Positions 1 through 9,606 are shown, numbered from the stretch's first letter. The stretch: DNA of 35,835 bases from Halovibrio salipaludis (GCF_002286965.1 NZ_NSKD01000013.1:1-35835), one strand, 5' to 3'. Made by a program: numbers and translations. The notes: generated by a model not told the origin, from the letters alone.

Positions 1-248
1 GCAAGGACGAGGGCGGTCGTCATACGCCGTTCTTCACCGGCTATCGCCCGCAGTTCTACTTCCGGACCACGGACGTGACCGGCACCTGCGAGCTGCCGGA
101 AGGCGTCGAGATGGTGATGCCGGGTGATAACGTGAAGCTGGTAGCCACGCTGATCGCGCCGATCGCGATGGAAGACGGGCTGCGCTTTGCGGTACGCGAA
201 GGCGGCCGGACTGTCGGCGCAGGCGTGGTGACCAAGATTATCGAGTAA
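1..248 (+). CDS. tuf: Elongation factor Tu, C-terminal part (5' end outside window)
   Basis: The frame beginning at base 3 and ending at the TAA at 246-248 reads as the last 81 residues of EF-Tu, the GTPase that carries aminoacyl-tRNA to the ribosome. Recognisable stretches are [35 protein letters not shown] and the terminal [16 protein letters not shown], which belong to beta-barrel domain III, the part that contacts tRNA and EF-Ts. The GTPase domain is outside the window. Its place just upstream of the S10 operon suggests the usual rpsL-rpsG-fusA-tuf string further to the left. A terminator follows 17 bases after the stop. Identification is certain; the copy (tufA or tufB type) is inferred from position only. 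Confidence 0.97.
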   Translation, partial: KDEGGRHTPFFTGYRPQFYFRTTDVTGTCELPEGVEMVMPGDNVKLVATLIAPIAMEDGLRFAVREGGRTVGAGVVTKIIE

Positions 249-265
249 TCGGTCCCGCGCCCTGG

Positions 266-298
266 AAAAAGGGGTTGCCATCGCGCAGCCCCTTTTTT
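266..298 (+). terminator. Intrinsic terminator after tuf
   Basis: A 13-bp stem (266-278 with 285-297, one G-U pair) encloses a 6-base loop and runs into six T residues at 293-298. The arms are AAAAAGGGGTTGC and GCAGCCCCTTTTT. It separates the tuf transcript from the S10 promoter about 50 bases downstream. Confidence 0.88.
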
Positions 299-346
299 GG
301 TTTCAGGGTCCATCCCTGTAACGGATTCTCTGGAGCAGTGCGTAGG

Positions 347-375
347 TTGACGCCGTCGTGAATGCGCCCTATAAT
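347..375 (+). promoter_or_regulatory. Sigma-70 promoter of the S10 ribosomal operon
   Basis: A TTGACG -35 element (347-352) and a perfect TATAAT -10 (370-375) are 17 bases apart, the ideal spacing. Transcription should start near 382, leaving a leader of only about 56 bases before the rpsJ ATG. That is too short for the long S10 leader on which L4 acts in E. coli. Confidence 0.88.
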
Positions 376-437
376 GCGCATCCTTTTTACGGGTCGGCTT
401 ATACGAGCTGCCAACAACGATTGGAGTTTGGTGCAAC

Positions 438-749
438 ATGCAGAGCCAAAAAATCAGAATCCGGTTGAAGGCGTTTGATTACCGCCTGATCGATCAGTCC
501 ACTCAGGAAATTGTCGATACGGCAAAGCGGACTGGTGCTCAGGTTCGGGGTCCTATTCCTCTGCCGACCCGGAAAGAGAAGTACACCATCCTGATCTCGC
601 CGCACGTCAATAAAGACGCGCGTGATCAGTATGAGATCCGGACGCACAAGCGCCTTCTGGATATCGTTGAGCCTACCGAAAAGACAGTCGATGCTCTGAT
701 GAAGCTCGATCTCGCCGCCGGAGTGGACGTGCAGATCAGCCTGGGTTAA
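438..749 (+). CDS. rpsJ: 30S ribosomal protein S10 (NusE)
   Basis: A 103-residue protein, the same length as E. coli S10, starting [19 protein letters not shown] and containing the family core [15 protein letters not shown] and the loop region [20 protein letters not shown]10 is part of the 30S head and, as NusE, joins the NusB antitermination complex. It is the first gene of the operon, behind a strong promoter and a GGAG Shine-Dalgarno sequence at 423-426. A 78-base gap before rplC holds no ORF; it is the widest gap between rpsJ and rpmJ, and I see no T-run terminator in it. Confidence 0.98.
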   Translation: MQSQKIRIRLKAFDYRLIDQSTQEIVDTAKRTGAQVRGPIPLPTRKEKYTILISPHVNKDARDQYEIRTHKRLLDIVEPTEKTVDALMKLDLAAGVDVQISLG

Positions 750-827
750 CCCTCCAGTTAACCCCTCAGAGTGTAACTGTCTTTCAGGCCATAGAGGGTT
801 GAAGCCCCGTACACTAAGAGGTGAACA

Positions 828-1469
828 ATGGCGATTGGTGTTGTCGGCCGCAAGGCCGGTATGACTCGTATTTTTACCGACGAGGGTAACTCCATCCCCG
901 TCACGGTGATTCAGGTTGATGCCAACCGGATTACCGAAATCAAGACGCCCGAGCGGGACGGCTACCGTGCGGTTCAGGTAACGACCGGTACGCGCCGTGC
1001 GAACCGGATTACCAAACCGGAAGCGGGCCATTTCGCGAAGAACGGCGTTGAAGCAGGGCGCAGTCTCTGGGAGTTCCGGCTGGAAGACCAGTCAGAAGAT
1101 GGAGAGCTGCAGCCCGGTTCCGAGCTTGATGTTTCCCAGTTCGAGGATGGTCAGTCGATTGATGTGACTGGTCAGTCCAAGGGCAAGGGTTTTGCAGGTA
1201 CCGTCAAGCGCTGGAACTTCTCCACCCAGGATAAGACCCACGGTAACTCGCTCGCGCACCGCGCACCTGGCTCCATTGGTCAGTGCCAGTCTCCGGGCCG
1301 TGTATTCAAGGGCAAGAAGATGTCCGGTCAGATGGGTAATGCGCGCGTAACCAGTCAGAACATCGAGATCGTGCGTGTTGATGCCGAGCGGAATCTGCTG
1401 CTGGTTAAAGGGCCCGTCCCTGGCGCCAATGGCGGTGACCTGATCATCAAGCCCGCAGTGAAAGCCTAA
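828..1469 (+). CDS. rplC: 50S ribosomal protein L3
   Basis: 213 residues (E. coli 209). L3 is an early-assembly protein whose long loop reaches towards the peptidyl-transferase centre. The N-terminus [16 protein letters not shown] and the loop [20 protein letters not shown] are diagnostic. The glutamine near residue 154 corresponds to the one methylated by PrmB in E. coli, so the target site is conserved. The start ATG follows AAGAGGTGAACA, a good ribosome-binding site. rplD begins 8-11 bases after the stop, as expected for co-translation in the S10 operon. Confidence 0.98.
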   Translation: MAIGVVGRKAGMTRIFTDEGNSIPVTVIQVDANRITEIKTPERDGYRAVQVTTGTRRANRITKPEAGHFAKNGVEAGRSLWEFRLEDQSEDGELQPGSELDVSQFEDGQSIDVTGQSKGKGFAGTVKRWNFSTQDKTHGNSLAHRAPGSIGQCQSPGRVFKGKKMSGQMGNARVTSQNIEIVRVDAERNLLLVKGPVPGANGGDLIIKPAVKA

Positions 1470-1480
1470 GGGGTGGCGTG

Positions 1481-2089
1481 ATGGAATTGACAGTGACAGG
1501 AAGCGGTAACGGTGTTCAGGTATCGGATGCCGCTTTTGGTAAAGAATTCAACGAATCGCTGGTGCACCAGGTCGTAACCGCCTATCTGGCGGCCGGTCGT
1601 CAGGGCAGCGTCAAGCAGAAGACACGCTCCGAGGTCAGCGGCGGTGGCAAGAAACCCTGGCGGCAGAAGGGCACCGGTCGGGCCCGTGCCGGTACCATCC
1701 GCAGCCCGATCTGGCGCGGTGGCGGCACAACTTTCGCCTCGCGCCCGCGGGACTATTCGCAGAAGGTGAATCGGAAGATGTATCGCGGCGCGCTGCGCTC
1801 GATTCTTTCCGAGCTTGTGCGCCAGGAGCGTCTCGTGGTTGTGGACTCCATTACCCCTGACCAGCCGCGTACCAAGGTGTTCAATGCCAAGCTCCAGGAG
1901 CTGGGTGTTCAGCAGGACGCGCTGATTGTTTCTGACTCCGTTGAGCGGAATCTCGAGTTGGCATCGCGCAATATCCCGAACGTGGCGGTATCCGATGTCC
2001 GGGGCGTGGATCCGGTGAGTCTCGTAGCGCACAACCACGTCGTGGTTACTGTGGATGCGCTCAAGAAGTTTGAGGAGATGCTGGGATGA
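1481..2089 (+). CDS. rplD: 50S ribosomal protein L4
   Basis: 202 residues from the ATG at 1481. An in-frame GTG directly before it (1478) is possible, but L4 proteins begin MEL, as here (MELTVTGSG). The long extended loop with [19 protein letters not shown] and the downstream [16 protein letters not shown] identify L4 clearly. In E. coli L4 also represses its own operon by acting on the S10 leader and binds RNase E; the short leader here makes the first role doubtful. The stop overlaps the rplW start by four bases (ATGA), implying translational coupling. Confidence 0.97.
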   Translation: MELTVTGSGNGVQVSDAAFGKEFNESLVHQVVTAYLAAGRQGSVKQKTRSEVSGGGKKPWRQKGTGRARAGTIRSPIWRGGGTTFASRPRDYSQKVNRKMYRGALRSILSELVRQERLVVVDSITPDQPRTKVFNAKLQELGVQQDALIVSDSVERNLELASRNIPNVAVSDVRGVDPVSLVAHNHVVVTVDALKKFEEMLG

Positions 2090-2379
2090 ATCAGGAGCGA
2101 ATTTACAAGGTTCTGCTCGGCCCGCTGGTCTCTGAGAAGGCGACCATGGTTGGTGATCAGGGCCAGGTCGTGTTCAAGGTGGCTCCTGATGCGACCAAGC
2201 CCGAGATCCGCAAGGCCGTAGAGCAGCTGTTCAATGTGGACGTGACCAAAGTGCAGGTCAGCAATCGCAAGGGCAAGAACAAGCGCACAATCCATGGCAT
2301 GGGTAAGCGTGACGATCTTCGCAAGGCGTATGTGCGCCTGGCTGATGGTCAGGATATTGACTTCATGGACGTGGAATAG
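2086..2379 (+). CDS. rplW: 50S ribosomal protein L23
   Basis: 97 residues; opens [20 protein letters not shown] and contains the RNA-binding segment [21 protein letters not shown]23 sits at the exit of the peptide tunnel and is the docking site for trigger factor and SRP. Length and order (L4-L23-L2) match the family. The ATG overlaps the rplD stop. The C-terminus ([11 protein letters not shown]) is acidic. Confidence 0.97.
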   Translation: MNQERIYKVLLGPLVSEKATMVGDQGQVVFKVAPDATKPEIRKAVEQLFNVDVTKVQVSNRKGKNKRTIHGMGKRDDLRKAYVRLADGQDIDFMDVE

Positions 2380-2396
2380 GTTGAGGGGTTACAGAC

Positions 2397-3227
2397 ATGT
2401 CGATTGAGAAAACCAAGCCGACGTCACCCGGTCGTCGCCACCTCATCAAGGTCCGTAATCCTGACCTTCACGGGGGTGCGCCCTACGCGCCACTGGTGAC
2501 CAAGCTCAGCAAGACGGGTGGCCGCAACAACAACGGCCGGATCACGTCCCGTCATATCGGTGGTGGCCACAAGCGCCATTACCGTCATATTGATTTCAAG
2601 CGCAACAAGGATGGTATTCCCGGCCAGGTAGAGCGTCTGGAGTACGATCCGAACCGTTCCGCCCATATCGCACTGGTCAAGTATCAGGACGGGGAGCGGC
2701 GTTACATCATCGCGCCCAAGGGGCTCAAGCAGGGCGATAAGGTTCAGTCCGGGATCGATGCACCGATCCGGGCCGGCAGCACCCTGCCCCTGCGTAACAT
2801 TCCTCTGGGTTCGGTGATCCATTGCATTGAGCTCAAGCCCGGGAAGGGTGCCCAGATCGCGCGCAGTGCCGGTTCATCGGTCCAGCTGGTCGCACGTGAG
2901 GGCAACTACGCAACCATCCGGCTGCGTTCGGGCGAGATGCGCAAGGTGCCGGCTGAGTGCCGTGCCACGCTGGGGGAGGTTTCCAACAGCGAGCACAGTC
3001 TGAAGCAGTCCGGCAAAGCGGGTGCAACACGTTGGCGTGGCAAGCGGCCAACAGTACGCGGTGTTGCTATGAACCCAATTGACCATCCGCATGGCGGTGG
3101 TGAAGGGCGTACCTCTGGCGGACGTCACCCGGTTACACCCTGGGGGATTCCGACCAAAGGGCATAAGACTCGTAAGAACAAGCGTACTGACAAGATGATC
3201 GTACGTCGTCGTTCGGCCAAGAAATAA
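2397..3227 (+). CDS. rplB: 50S ribosomal protein L2
   Basis: 276 residues (E. coli 273). L2 bridges the subunits and is needed for peptidyl-transferase centre assembly. Visible hallmarks are the N-terminal [19 protein letters not shown], the segment [21 protein letters not shown], the SH3-like core, and the C-terminal [20 protein letters not shown] loop with the conserved histidine that lies near the catalytic centre. The basic tail [20 protein letters not shown] is typical. Intact. Confidence 0.98.
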   Translation: MSIEKTKPTSPGRRHLIKVRNPDLHGGAPYAPLVTKLSKTGGRNNNGRITSRHIGGGHKRHYRHIDFKRNKDGIPGQVERLEYDPNRSAHIALVKYQDGERRYIIAPKGLKQGDKVQSGIDAPIRAGSTLPLRNIPLGSVIHCIELKPGKGAQIARSAGSSVQLVAREGNYATIRLRSGEMRKVPAECRATLGEVSNSEHSLKQSGKAGATRWRGKRPTVRGVAMNPIDHPHGGGEGRTSGGRHPVTPWGIPTKGHKTRKNKRTDKMIVRRRSAKK

Positions 3228-3245
3228 CGTTTAGGGGAAGAAGCT

Positions 3246-3524
3246 GTGCCACGTTCTCTGAAGAAAGGTCCTTTTATAGACCTGCATCTGCTGAAGAAGG
3301 TTGAGGCAGCTCTGGAAAACAACAGCCGTAAGCCGATCAAGACCTGGTCGCGCCGCTCCACGGTGTTTCCGGAGATGGTAGGGCTGACCATTGCAGTGCA
3401 TAACGGCCGGCAGCATGTGCCGGTCATGATCACTGAGGAAATGGTTGGCCATAAACTTGGGGAGTTTGCCGCGACACGCACGTTCCGCGGGCATGCTGCC
3501 GACAAGAAAGCGAAGAAACGCTGA
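3246..3524 (+). CDS. rpsS: 30S ribosomal protein S19
   Basis: 92 residues (E. coli 92). The start is a GTG at 3246, read as [18 protein letters not shown]; no ATG lies near, and AGGGGAAGAAGCT just upstream supplies the ribosome-binding site. S19 pairs with S13 in the 30S head near the A-site tRNA. The core [22 protein letters not shown] and [15 protein letters not shown] are diagnostic. It lies between L2 and L22 as in the standard operon. Confidence 0.97.
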   Translation: MPRSLKKGPFIDLHLLKKVEAALENNSRKPIKTWSRRSTVFPEMVGLTIAVHNGRQHVPVMITEEMVGHKLGEFAATRTFRGHAADKKAKKR

Positions 3525-3542
3525 TTCTGAGGGGATTAAACG

Positions 3543-3875
3543 ATGGAAGTAGCGGCTAAAACGAAAGGCGCTCGACTCTCGGCTCAGAAGGCTCGCCTTG
3601 TCGCAGACATGGTTCGTGGCAAGAGTGTCGAGGAAGCGCTGAATACACTGGCGTTCACACCGAAGAAAGCGGCCGGGATCATTCGCAAGACCCTCGAGTC
3701 TGCGATTGCCAACGCCGAGCATAACGAAGGCCTGGACGTGGATGAGTTGCGGCTTGCAACCATCTGTGTGGACGAGGGGCCGACGCTGAAGCGGATCCAG
3801 GCACGGGCCAAGGGCCGTGCGGACCGGATCCTGAAGCGCACGTGCCACATCACCGTCAAGGTTTCGGACGAGTAG
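3543..3875 (+). CDS. rplV: 50S ribosomal protein L22
   Basis: 110 residues (E. coli 110). L22 lines the nascent-peptide tunnel, and its extended beta-hairpin is a known site of macrolide-resistance mutations. The family pattern is visible as [20 protein letters not shown], the helix [21 protein letters not shown] and the hairpin [20 protein letters not shown]. Start ATG after GAGGGGATTAAACG. No insertion or loss in the hairpin is evident. Confidence 0.97.
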   Translation: MEVAAKTKGARLSAQKARLVADMVRGKSVEEALNTLAFTPKKAAGIIRKTLESAIANAEHNEGLDVDELRLATICVDEGPTLKRIQARAKGRADRILKRTCHITVKVSDE

Positions 3876-3885
3876 GAGATACCCG

Positions 3886-4572
3886 ATGGGTCATAAAGTA
3901 CATCCAACCGGTATCAGGCTTGGCGTTGTCAAAGAGCACAACTCGGTCTGGTATGCGGAGAAAGGGGCTTACGCCCAGAACCTGTTGAAGGATATCGAGG
4001 TCCGCGAATTTCTCAATCGCCGGCTCGAGAAGGCCTCGGTCAGCCGGATTCTGATTGAGCGTCCCGCGCAGAACGCCCGGATTACGATCCATACCGCCCG
4101 TCCGGGGATTGTGATCGGCAAGAAGGGTGAGGACGTGGATAAGCTCCGTAAGGAGCTGACCGACATGATGGGCGTGCCCGTGCACGTCAACATTGAGGAA
4201 ATCCGCAAGCCTGATCTCGATGCCAAGCTGGCTGCCCAGAGCGTGGCGAACCAGCTGGAGCGCCGCGTGATGTTCCGGCGTGCGCTCAAACGGGCCGTAC
4301 AGAATGCCATGCGCCAGGGCGCGAAAGGGATCCGGATCCAGGCGAGTGGCCGCCTCGGCGGTGCCGAGATTGCACGTACCGAGTGGTACCGGGAAGGTCG
4401 CGTACCGCTGCACACACTGCGTGCAGACATCGACTACGCGCATTACGAGGCCCACACCACCTACGGGATCATCGGCGTGAAAGTCTGGATCTTCAAGGGT
4501 GAAATCCTGGGCGGTCTCGAGCAGGTACGGGCTGAAAAAGAAGCCGCTGCTCAGAAGAAAGCTCAGAAGTAA
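3886..4572 (+). CDS. rpsC: 30S ribosomal protein S3
   Basis: 228 residues (E. coli 233). S3 forms part of the mRNA entry tunnel and helicase centre. It begins [22 protein letters not shown] domain is visible around residues 60-110, with the GxxG loop in [12 protein letters not shown]. The C-terminal half holds [31 protein letters not shown]. The C-terminus is lysine/alanine-rich ([12 protein letters not shown]). It sits between L22 and L16 in the conserved order. Confidence 0.98.
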   Translation: MGHKVHPTGIRLGVVKEHNSVWYAEKGAYAQNLLKDIEVREFLNRRLEKASVSRILIERPAQNARITIHTARPGIVIGKKGEDVDKLRKELTDMMGVPVHVNIEEIRKPDLDAKLAAQSVANQLERRVMFRRALKRAVQNAMRQGAKGIRIQASGRLGGAEIARTEWYREGRVPLHTLRADIDYAHYEAHTTYGIIGVKVWIFKGEILGGLEQVRAEKEAAAQKKAQK

Positions 4573-4584
4573 GGGGGTCTCCAA

Positions 4585-4998
4585 ATGCTGCAACCGAAAC
4601 GAACCAAGTTCCGCAAGGTACAGAAAGGCCGCAATCGCGGCATGGCCCATACAGGCAACAAGGTCAGCTTTGGTGAGTACGGTCTCAAGGCGACCGGTCG
4701 TGGGCGTGTTACCGCACGCCAGATCGAGGCGGCCCGTCGGACCATGACCCGCCGGATCAAGCGTGGCGGCAAAATCTGGATCCGCGTGTTCCCGGATAAG
4801 CCGATTACCGAGAAGCCCCTTGAAGTCCGTATGGGTAAGGGCAAGGGCGCCGTCGAGTACTGGGTTGCTGAAATCCAGCCCGGGAAGATGCTGTATGAGA
4901 TGGAAGGGGTGGCAGAAGACGTGGCGCGCGACGCATTCAATCTGGCCGCGGCCAAACTGCCGGTACCGACCACCTTTGTGAACAGGACGGTAATGTGA
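4585..4998 (+). CDS. rplP: 50S ribosomal protein L16
   Basis: 137 residues (E. coli 136). L16 helps position the A-site tRNA. Diagnostic runs are [36 protein letters not shown] and [15 protein letters not shown] followed by [15 protein letters not shown]. The arginine in VRMGKGKG corresponds to the residue hydroxylated by YcfD/RoxA in E. coli. The stop TGA (4996-4998) shares its last base with the rpmC ATG, so the two are probably coupled. Confidence 0.98.
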   Translation: MLQPKRTKFRKVQKGRNRGMAHTGNKVSFGEYGLKATGRGRVTARQIEAARRTMTRRIKRGGKIWIRVFPDKPITEKPLEVRMGKGKGAVEYWVAEIQPGKMLYEMEGVAEDVARDAFNLAAAKLPVPTTFVNRTVM

Positions 4999-5189
4999 TG
5001 AAAGCGACAGAATTGCGTGACAAATCGGCAGAGGAACTGAACCAGGAGCTGATGCGGCTGTTCAAGGAACAGTTCAATCTCCGGATGCGCAAAGCGACAG
5101 GTCAGCTGAATCAGTCCCACTTGCTGCGTCAGACCAGGCGCGATATTGCGCGTGTTAAAACCGTTATGACTGAGAAAGCAGGTGACTGA
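4998..5189 (+). CDS. rpmC: 50S ribosomal protein L29
   Basis: 63 residues from the ATG at 4998; a GTG at 4995 is in frame but would only add one Met-like codon, and L29 proteins begin MKA. L29 is a helical hairpin next to L23 at the tunnel exit. It reads [18 protein letters not shown], then [16 protein letters not shown], a classic L29. It overlaps the L16 stop by one base, and its own stop lies one base before the preferred rpsQ ATG. Confidence 0.96.
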   Translation: MKATELRDKSAEELNQELMRLFKEQFNLRMRKATGQLNQSHLLRQTRRDIARVKTVMTEKAGD

Positions 5190-5190
5190 T

Positions 5191-5457
5191 ATGGCTAATG
5201 CAAGTGAAAACGCCAGGACGCTCAACGGCCGCGTGGTCAGCGACAAGATGCAGAAGACGATTGTCGTTATGGTTGAGCGCCGGGAAAAGCATCCGCTCTA
5301 CGGCAAGTACGTGAAGCGCTCGACGCGTATCAAGGCTCACGACGAAGACAACCAGTGCAGTGTCGGTGATTTTGTAACCATCGCCGAAAGCCGTCCGCTT
5401 GCGCGGAATAAGGCCTGGACACTGGTGAACGTGGTTGAGCGCGCGTCGAAGGTGTAA
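5191..5457 (+). CDS. rpsQ: 30S ribosomal protein S17
   Basis: 88 residues from the ATG at 5191, chosen because an AGGTG Shine-Dalgarno lies about 7 bases upstream; a GTG at 5182 inside rpmC would add three residues. S17 is an OB-fold primary 16S-binding protein. Family motifs seen are [39 protein letters not shown] and [18 protein letters not shown]. The 58-base gap to rplN that follows is where E. coli has its spc promoter. Confidence 0.96.
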   Translation: MANASENARTLNGRVVSDKMQKTIVVMVERREKHPLYGKYVKRSTRIKAHDEDNQCSVGDFVTIAESRPLARNKAWTLVNVVERASKV

Positions 5458-5476
5458 GGCGCCAGGACACTGGTTC

Positions 5477-5504
5477 TTGTCGTAAAGACGAAGTGGTTTC
5501 TAGT
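5477..5504 (+). promoter_or_regulatory. Possible weak spc-type promoter between rpsQ and rplN
   Basis: The gap 5458-5515 contains TTGTCG (5477-5482) and TCTAGT (5499-5504) with a 16-base spacer, each matching the sigma-70 consensus at 4 of 6 positions. The same bases can form a small hairpin (CTTGTC / GACGAAG with one bulged base) without a T-run. E. coli has a promoter at this point, which is the main reason to mention it. The evidence is weak. Confidence 0.22.
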
Positions 5505-5515
5505 GGAGACTAACC

Positions 5516-5884
5516 ATGATTCAGACGCAAACCGTACTTGACGTAGCCGATAACAGCGGCGCCCGTCAGGTTATGTGTATCAAGGTCCTGGGTGGCTCGC
5601 ACCGGCGCTATGCAAGGGTCGGGGATATCATCAAGGTATCCGTCAAGGAAGCGATCCCCAGGGGCCGTGTCAAGAAGGGTCAGGTACTCAAGGCAGTTGT
5701 GGTCCGGACCAAGAGTGGTATCCGGCGCCAGGACGGGTCCCTGATCCGGTTCGACGGCAATGCGGCGGTTCTGCTCAACCCGCAGGAAGCGCCGGTAGGT
5801 ACCCGAATTTTTGGCCCGGTGACTCGCGAACTTCGGAATGAGAAATTCATGAAGATCATTTCGCTGGCACCCGAGGTTTTGTAG
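5516..5884 (+). CDS. rplN: 50S ribosomal protein L14
   Basis: 122 residues (E. coli 123). L14 forms an inter-subunit bridge and is the binding site of RsfS. It begins [20 protein letters not shown], the family signature, followed by [20 protein letters not shown] and [20 protein letters not shown]. Start ATG after AGTGGAGACTAACC. It is the first gene of the spc group. Confidence 0.98.
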   Translation: MIQTQTVLDVADNSGARQVMCIKVLGGSHRRYARVGDIIKVSVKEAIPRGRVKKGQVLKAVVVRTKSGIRRQDGSLIRFDGNAAVLLNPQEAPVGTRIFGPVTRELRNEKFMKIISLAPEVL

Positions 5885-5900
5885 GAACAAGAGGCCGGTT

Positions 5901-6224
5901 ATGAACAAGATCAAGCGAGATGACGAAGTGGTGGTCACCACGGGGAAAGACCGTAACAAGCGTGGCAAGGTGCTGCGGATTGTTGATGGTGGTGAACGGG
6001 TCGTTGTGTCCGGGATCAATATGGTCAAGAAGCACACGCGCCCCAATCCCATGGCGGGAACCCAGGGCGGCATCATCGAAAAGGAAGCTCCGATTCATAT
6101 TTCGAACGTGGCCATCTATAACCCGCAGCAGGCCAAGGCTGATCGTGTCGGGTTTCAGGTGAAGGAAGACGGCACCAAGGTGCGCATCTTCCGTTCCACG
6201 CAAGAAGTGATCGATAACCAGTAA
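5901..6224 (+). CDS. rplX: 50S ribosomal protein L24
   Basis: 107 residues (E. coli 104). L24 is an assembly-initiator protein of the large subunit. A KOW motif fills residues 5-35 ([20 protein letters not shown]), followed by [17 protein letters not shown] and [20 protein letters not shown]. The start follows GAGGCCGGTT. The rplE start lies 15 bases after the stop. Confidence 0.97.
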   Translation: MNKIKRDDEVVVTTGKDRNKRGKVLRIVDGGERVVVSGINMVKKHTRPNPMAGTQGGIIEKEAPIHISNVAIYNPQQAKADRVGFQVKEDGTKVRIFRSTQEVIDNQ

Positions 6225-6239
6225 GCGGCGGTGGTTACG

Positions 6240-6779
6240 ATGTCCAACATGAGAGACGTGTACAAAGAACAGGTGATCCCGGCGCTGAACGAGCAGTTCG
6301 GGTATGCGAACCCGATGCAGGTGCCGCGGATTGAAAAGATCACCCTGAACATGGGCGTTGGTGAAGCTGTAGGCGACAAGAAGCAGCTCGATAACGCTGT
6401 CGCTGACCTGCAGATGCTGTCGGGTCAGAAGCCGGTGATCACCAAGGCGCGCAAGTCCGTTGCAGGCTTCAAGATCCGGGAAGGCTTCCCGATCGGCTGC
6501 AAGGTGACCCTGCGTGGTGAGCGGATGTGGGATTTCTTCGATCGCCTGGTGCAGATCGCGATCCCGCGGATCCGTGATTTCCGTGGTCTGAGCCCGAAGT
6601 CGTTCGACGGCCGGGGCAACTACAGCATGGGCGTGCGGGAACAGATCATTTTCCCGGAAATTGAGTACGACAAGGTCGACAAGGTCCGTGGCCTCGATAT
6701 CACCATCAGCACCTCCGCTGAGAGTGATGAGGAAGGGCGCGCTCTGCTTTCGGCATTCAATTTTCCGTTCAAACAGTAA
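6240..6779 (+). CDS. rplE: 50S ribosomal protein L5
   Basis: 179 residues from the ATG at 6240 (E. coli 179). The frame is open from a GTG at 6231, but the length match favours the ATG. L5 binds 5S rRNA and contacts P-site tRNA. Characteristic runs are [72 protein letters not shown] and [20 protein letters not shown]. In E. coli the start of this gene is the target of S8 autoregulation; I did not find a convincing copy of that RNA fold here. Confidence 0.97.
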   Translation: MSNMRDVYKEQVIPALNEQFGYANPMQVPRIEKITLNMGVGEAVGDKKQLDNAVADLQMLSGQKPVITKARKSVAGFKIREGFPIGCKVTLRGERMWDFFDRLVQIAIPRIRDFRGLSPKSFDGRGNYSMGVREQIIFPEIEYDKVDKVRGLDITISTSAESDEEGRALLSAFNFPFKQ

Positions 6780-6788
6780 GGATCGGAC

Positions 6789-7094
6789 ATGGCCAAAATC
6801 GGCATGAAAGAGCGCGAACGCAACAGGGAACGCCTGGTCGCCAAATACGGCGAAAAGCGTGAGCGCCTTAAAAAGATGAGTAAGGATCCGAATCTGAGCG
6901 ACGAAGAACGCTGGGAAGCGCAGATGCAGCTGCAGAAGCTGCCGCGTAACTCCAGCCCGGTGCGTCTTCGCAATCGTTGCCAGGTAACCGGGCGCCCGCA
7001 TGGTGTCCTCAGGAAATTCCAGCTTTCACGCATCAAGCTGCGTGAGACCGGAATGCGCGGAGATGTTCCGGGGCTGCGCAAGGCCAGCTGGTAA
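6789..7094 (+). CDS. rpsN: 30S ribosomal protein S14 (long, zinc-free form)
   Basis: 101 residues (E. coli 101). This is the long S14 type without the CxxC zinc ribbon: only one cysteine is present, in [14 protein letters not shown]. The C-terminus ends in the family signature [14 protein letters not shown]14 lies in the 30S head. By contrast the L36 of this operon is the zinc-binding form. Confidence 0.98.
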   Translation: MAKIGMKERERNRERLVAKYGEKRERLKKMSKDPNLSDEERWEAQMQLQKLPRNSSPVRLRNRCQVTGRPHGVLRKFQLSRIKLRETGMRGDVPGLRKASW

Positions 7095-7160
7095 CCCCCG
7101 CGCGTTGGTAAGCAACAGCATTGTTGCTGCACAACTGAAACGATCAGGAGTCTCATACGA

Positions 7161-7553
7161 ATGAGCATGCAAGATCCGTTGGCGGACATGTTCACGCGCA
7201 TCCGTAACGGCCAGATGGCCGAGAAGGTGAGTGTGGAAATGCCGTCCTCCAAGATGAAACAGTCCGTTGCCTCGGTCCTCCGGGACGAAGGCTTCATTGA
7301 GGACTTCAGCGTTGAGGGCGATAAGAAGCCCCGGCTGACCATCAATCTGCGTTATTTCGAAGGCAAGCCCGTCATTGAGAGCATCCAACGGGCGAGTCGC
7401 CCCGGTCTGCGCCAGTATCGCGGCAATAGCGAACTGCCGCGCGTGGCCAATGGTCTGGGCGTCGCCATCGTCTCCACGTCCCAGGGCGTGATGACTGACA
7501 GCGCCGCCCGCAAGGCCGGCATTGGTGGCGAAATTATCTGCACCGTATTCTAG
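7161..7553 (+). CDS. rpsH: 30S ribosomal protein S8
   Basis: 130 residues (E. coli 130). S8 is a primary 16S-binding protein and the translational repressor of the spc operon in E. coli. It begins [18 protein letters not shown] and ends with the RNA-binding segment [20 protein letters not shown] then IICTVF. A 66-base gap precedes it with no promoter I would defend. The stop is followed at once by AGGAGTC, the ribosome-binding site of rplF. Confidence 0.97.
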   Translation: MSMQDPLADMFTRIRNGQMAEKVSVEMPSSKMKQSVASVLRDEGFIEDFSVEGDKKPRLTINLRYFEGKPVIESIQRASRPGLRQYRGNSELPRVANGLGVAIVSTSQGVMTDSAARKAGIGGEIICTVF

Positions 7554-7561
7554 GAGGAGTC

Positions 7562-8095
7562 ATGTCCAGGGTTGCGAGTAATCCTGTCGTGCTGCCATCC
7601 GGTGTCGAGGTGAATTTCAACGGTCAGGACGTTGAAGTGAAGGGTGCCAAGGGTACGCTTCAGCACAGCATTCACCCGAGTGTCGAAGTGACGCAGGACG
7701 ACGATAAGCTGCGGTTCGCGCCGCGTAACAATGCGAAGAAAAGCCGGGCACTGGCCGGTACCACCCGGGCACTCCTGAACAACATGGTTGTTGGTGTGAC
7801 CAATGGCTTCGAGCGCAAGCTCGAGATCAATGGTGTCGGTTACCGGGCCCAGGCCCAGGGTGACAGCGTGAATCTTACGCTTGGCTTCAGCCATCCGGTG
7901 GAATACAAGCTGCCGGAAGGCGTTACCGCTGAGTCCCCCAAGCCGACCGAATTGGTGCTCAAGGGCATCGACAAGCAGCGTGTCGGCCAGGCTGCAGCAG
8001 ACATCAGGGCTTTCCGTCCGCCTGAGCCCTATAAGGGCAAGGGTGTCCGCTACGCGGATGAAACGGTAAGGCGTAAAGAGGCCAAGAAGAAATAG
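7562..8095 (+). CDS. rplF: 50S ribosomal protein L6
   Basis: 177 residues (E. coli 177). L6 has two related domains and lies by the factor-binding site. It opens [20 protein letters not shown] and carries the family signature [15 protein letters not shown] near the C-terminus. The start ATG lies behind a strong AGGAG. Between S8 and L18 as in all spc operons of this class. Confidence 0.97.
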   Translation: MSRVASNPVVLPSGVEVNFNGQDVEVKGAKGTLQHSIHPSVEVTQDDDKLRFAPRNNAKKSRALAGTTRALLNNMVVGVTNGFERKLEINGVGYRAQAQGDSVNLTLGFSHPVEYKLPEGVTAESPKPTELVLKGIDKQRVGQAAADIRAFRPPEPYKGKGVRYADETVRRKEAKKK

Positions 8096-8104
8096 GGCAG
8101 ACAG

Positions 8105-8455
8105 ATGAGCGCGAAGAAAGAATCCAGATTGCGTCGCGCACGTAAAGTGCGCATCAAGATCCGGGAACGTGGCTCCAACCGCCTCTGCGTCCACCGTACA
8201 CCGCGTCATATGTATGCTCAGGTGACTACGGCGGATGGCAGCCAGGTGCTGGCGGCCGCCTCCACACTGGACAAGGAGTTGCGCCAGGGTGCAACCGGAA
8301 ACGTGGACGCCGCACGCCAGGTTGGCGAGCTGATCGCGGAACGGGCGAAAAACGCGGGTATCGAAACGGTTGCATTCGACCGGTCCGGTTATCGCTACCA
8401 CGGTCGCGTCAAAGCGCTTGCCGATGCGGCGCGTGAAGCCGGCCTGCAATTCTAA
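8105..8455 (+). CDS. rplR: 50S ribosomal protein L18
   Basis: 116 residues (E. coli 117). L18 binds 5S rRNA with L5 and L25. The basic N-terminus [19 protein letters not shown], the segment [15 protein letters not shown] and the end [20 protein letters not shown] are typical. No irregularity seen. Confidence 0.97.
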   Translation: MSAKKESRLRRARKVRIKIRERGSNRLCVHRTPRHMYAQVTTADGSQVLAAASTLDKELRQGATGNVDAARQVGELIAERAKNAGIETVAFDRSGYRYHGRVKALADAAREAGLQF

Positions 8456-8467
8456 GAGGTGGAGAAG

Positions 8468-8968
8468 ATGAGCGTGAATGAGCAGAACCAGCCCGAGCTT
8501 CAGGAGAAGCTGGTGCAGGTCAATCGGGTGGCCAAAGTGGTCAAGGGTGGCCGCCTTTTCGGTTTCACCGCCCTGACAGTTGTGGGTGATGGCAACGGCC
8601 GGGTCGGTTACGGCCGCGGTAAGGCACGTGAGGTGCCGGTTGCGATCCAGAAGGCAATGGACTCCGCGCGCAAGAACATGGTGTCCGTACCGCTGGATGG
8701 CGCTACGCTTCAGTACCCGGTCAAGGCCAACCATGGCGCCTCCAGGGTGTTCATGCAGCCGGCTTCCGAGGGTACTGGCATTATCGCCGGTGGCGCCATG
8801 CGTGCCGTTCTCGAAGTTGCCGGCGTGCACAACGTCCTGGCCAAGTGCTATGGCTCCACCAACCCGATCAACGTGGTACGGGCTACCGTTGAAGGCCTGA
8901 AAGCCATGCGGTCGCCGGAAGAAGTGGCGGCCAAGCGTGGTAAAACCGTGGAAGAGATCCTGGATTGA
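8468..8968 (+). CDS. rpsE: 30S ribosomal protein S5
   Basis: 166 residues from the ATG at 8468, behind AGAGGTGGAG; a GTG at 8459 overlaps that ribosome-binding site and is less likely. E. coli S5 has 167 residues. S5 helps control decoding accuracy. The double-stranded-RNA-binding fold is visible as [19 protein letters not shown], then [20 protein letters not shown] and [20 protein letters not shown]. The C-terminal helix carries [19 protein letters not shown]. Confidence 0.97.
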   Translation: MSVNEQNQPELQEKLVQVNRVAKVVKGGRLFGFTALTVVGDGNGRVGYGRGKAREVPVAIQKAMDSARKNMVSVPLDGATLQYPVKANHGASRVFMQPASEGTGIIAGGAMRAVLEVAGVHNVLAKCYGSTNPINVVRATVEGLKAMRSPEEVAAKRGKTVEEILD

Positions 8969-8972
8969 CGTT

Positions 8973-9158
8973 ATGGCTAACAAAACGATCAAGGTCACAC
9001 TGACCCGCAGCCCCATCGGGGCACAGAAGAACCATAAACTCTGTGTCCGTGGACTGGGACTGCGCCGTCTCCACCATTCGGTGGAACTCGAGGACACGCC
9101 CGCGGTCCGCGGGATGATCAACCGTGTCAATTACATGGTTCGGGTAGAGGAACAGTAA
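8973..9158 (+). CDS. rpmD: 50S ribosomal protein L30
   Basis: 61 residues from the ATG at 8973 ([16 protein letters not shown]); earlier in-frame starts lie inside rpsE and would add a non-conserved extension. The family pattern [20 protein letters not shown] followed by [20 protein letters not shown] is clear. The Shine-Dalgarno sequence is poor, so translation probably depends on coupling to rpsE, whose stop lies four bases upstream. Confidence 0.96.
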   Translation: MANKTIKVTLTRSPIGAQKNHKLCVRGLGLRRLHHSVELEDTPAVRGMINRVNYMVRVEEQ

Positions 9159-9159
9159 G

Positions 9160-9594
9160 ATGCAACTGAACGAACTCCGCCCAGGTGACGGCTCCAAGGC
9201 CGAGCGCAAGCGTGTGGGTCGTGGCATCGGCAGTGGTCTGGGTAAAACCGGCGGCCGTGGTCACAATGGCCAGAAATCCCGTTCCGGCGGCAGTATCGCG
9301 CCCGGCTTCGAGGGTGGTCAGCAGCCGATGCGTGGGCGTCTGCCCAAGTTCGGTTTCACCTCCCGTCAACAGCGCTGGGAGGCGGAGATCCGCCTTCACG
9401 AGCTGGCCAAGGTCGAAGGTGATACGGCTGATCTGGACGCTCTCAAGAAGGCGGACCTGATCCGTCATGACGTGCGCGAAGCGAAGGTGATCGCCTCCGG
9501 TGAGATTTCCCGTGCGGTGACCGTCAAGGGCCTGCGGGTAACCAAAGGCGCCCGTGAAGCGATTACTGCCGCTGGCGGGAAAGTCGAAGACTGA
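9160..9594 (+). CDS. rplO: 50S ribosomal protein L15
   Basis: 144 residues (E. coli 144). L15 is a late-assembly protein. The glycine-rich extended N-terminus with [20 protein letters not shown] and [20 protein letters not shown] is diagnostic, and the C-terminal domain ends [17 protein letters not shown]. The start lies one base after the rpmD stop. secY follows 12 bases later. Confidence 0.97.
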   Translation: MQLNELRPGDGSKAERKRVGRGIGSGLGKTGGRGHNGQKSRSGGSIAPGFEGGQQPMRGRLPKFGFTSRQQRWEAEIRLHELAKVEGDTADLDALKKADLIRHDVREAKVIASGEISRAVTVKGLRVTKGAREAITAAGGKVED

Positions 9595-9606
9595 GTCGAG
9601 GGCTAA

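Noticed and set aside
7550-9130. Open frame of 526 codons on the minus strand opposite rpsH-rpmD
   Set aside because: It runs antisense to five certain ribosomal protein genes and shows no family resemblance.
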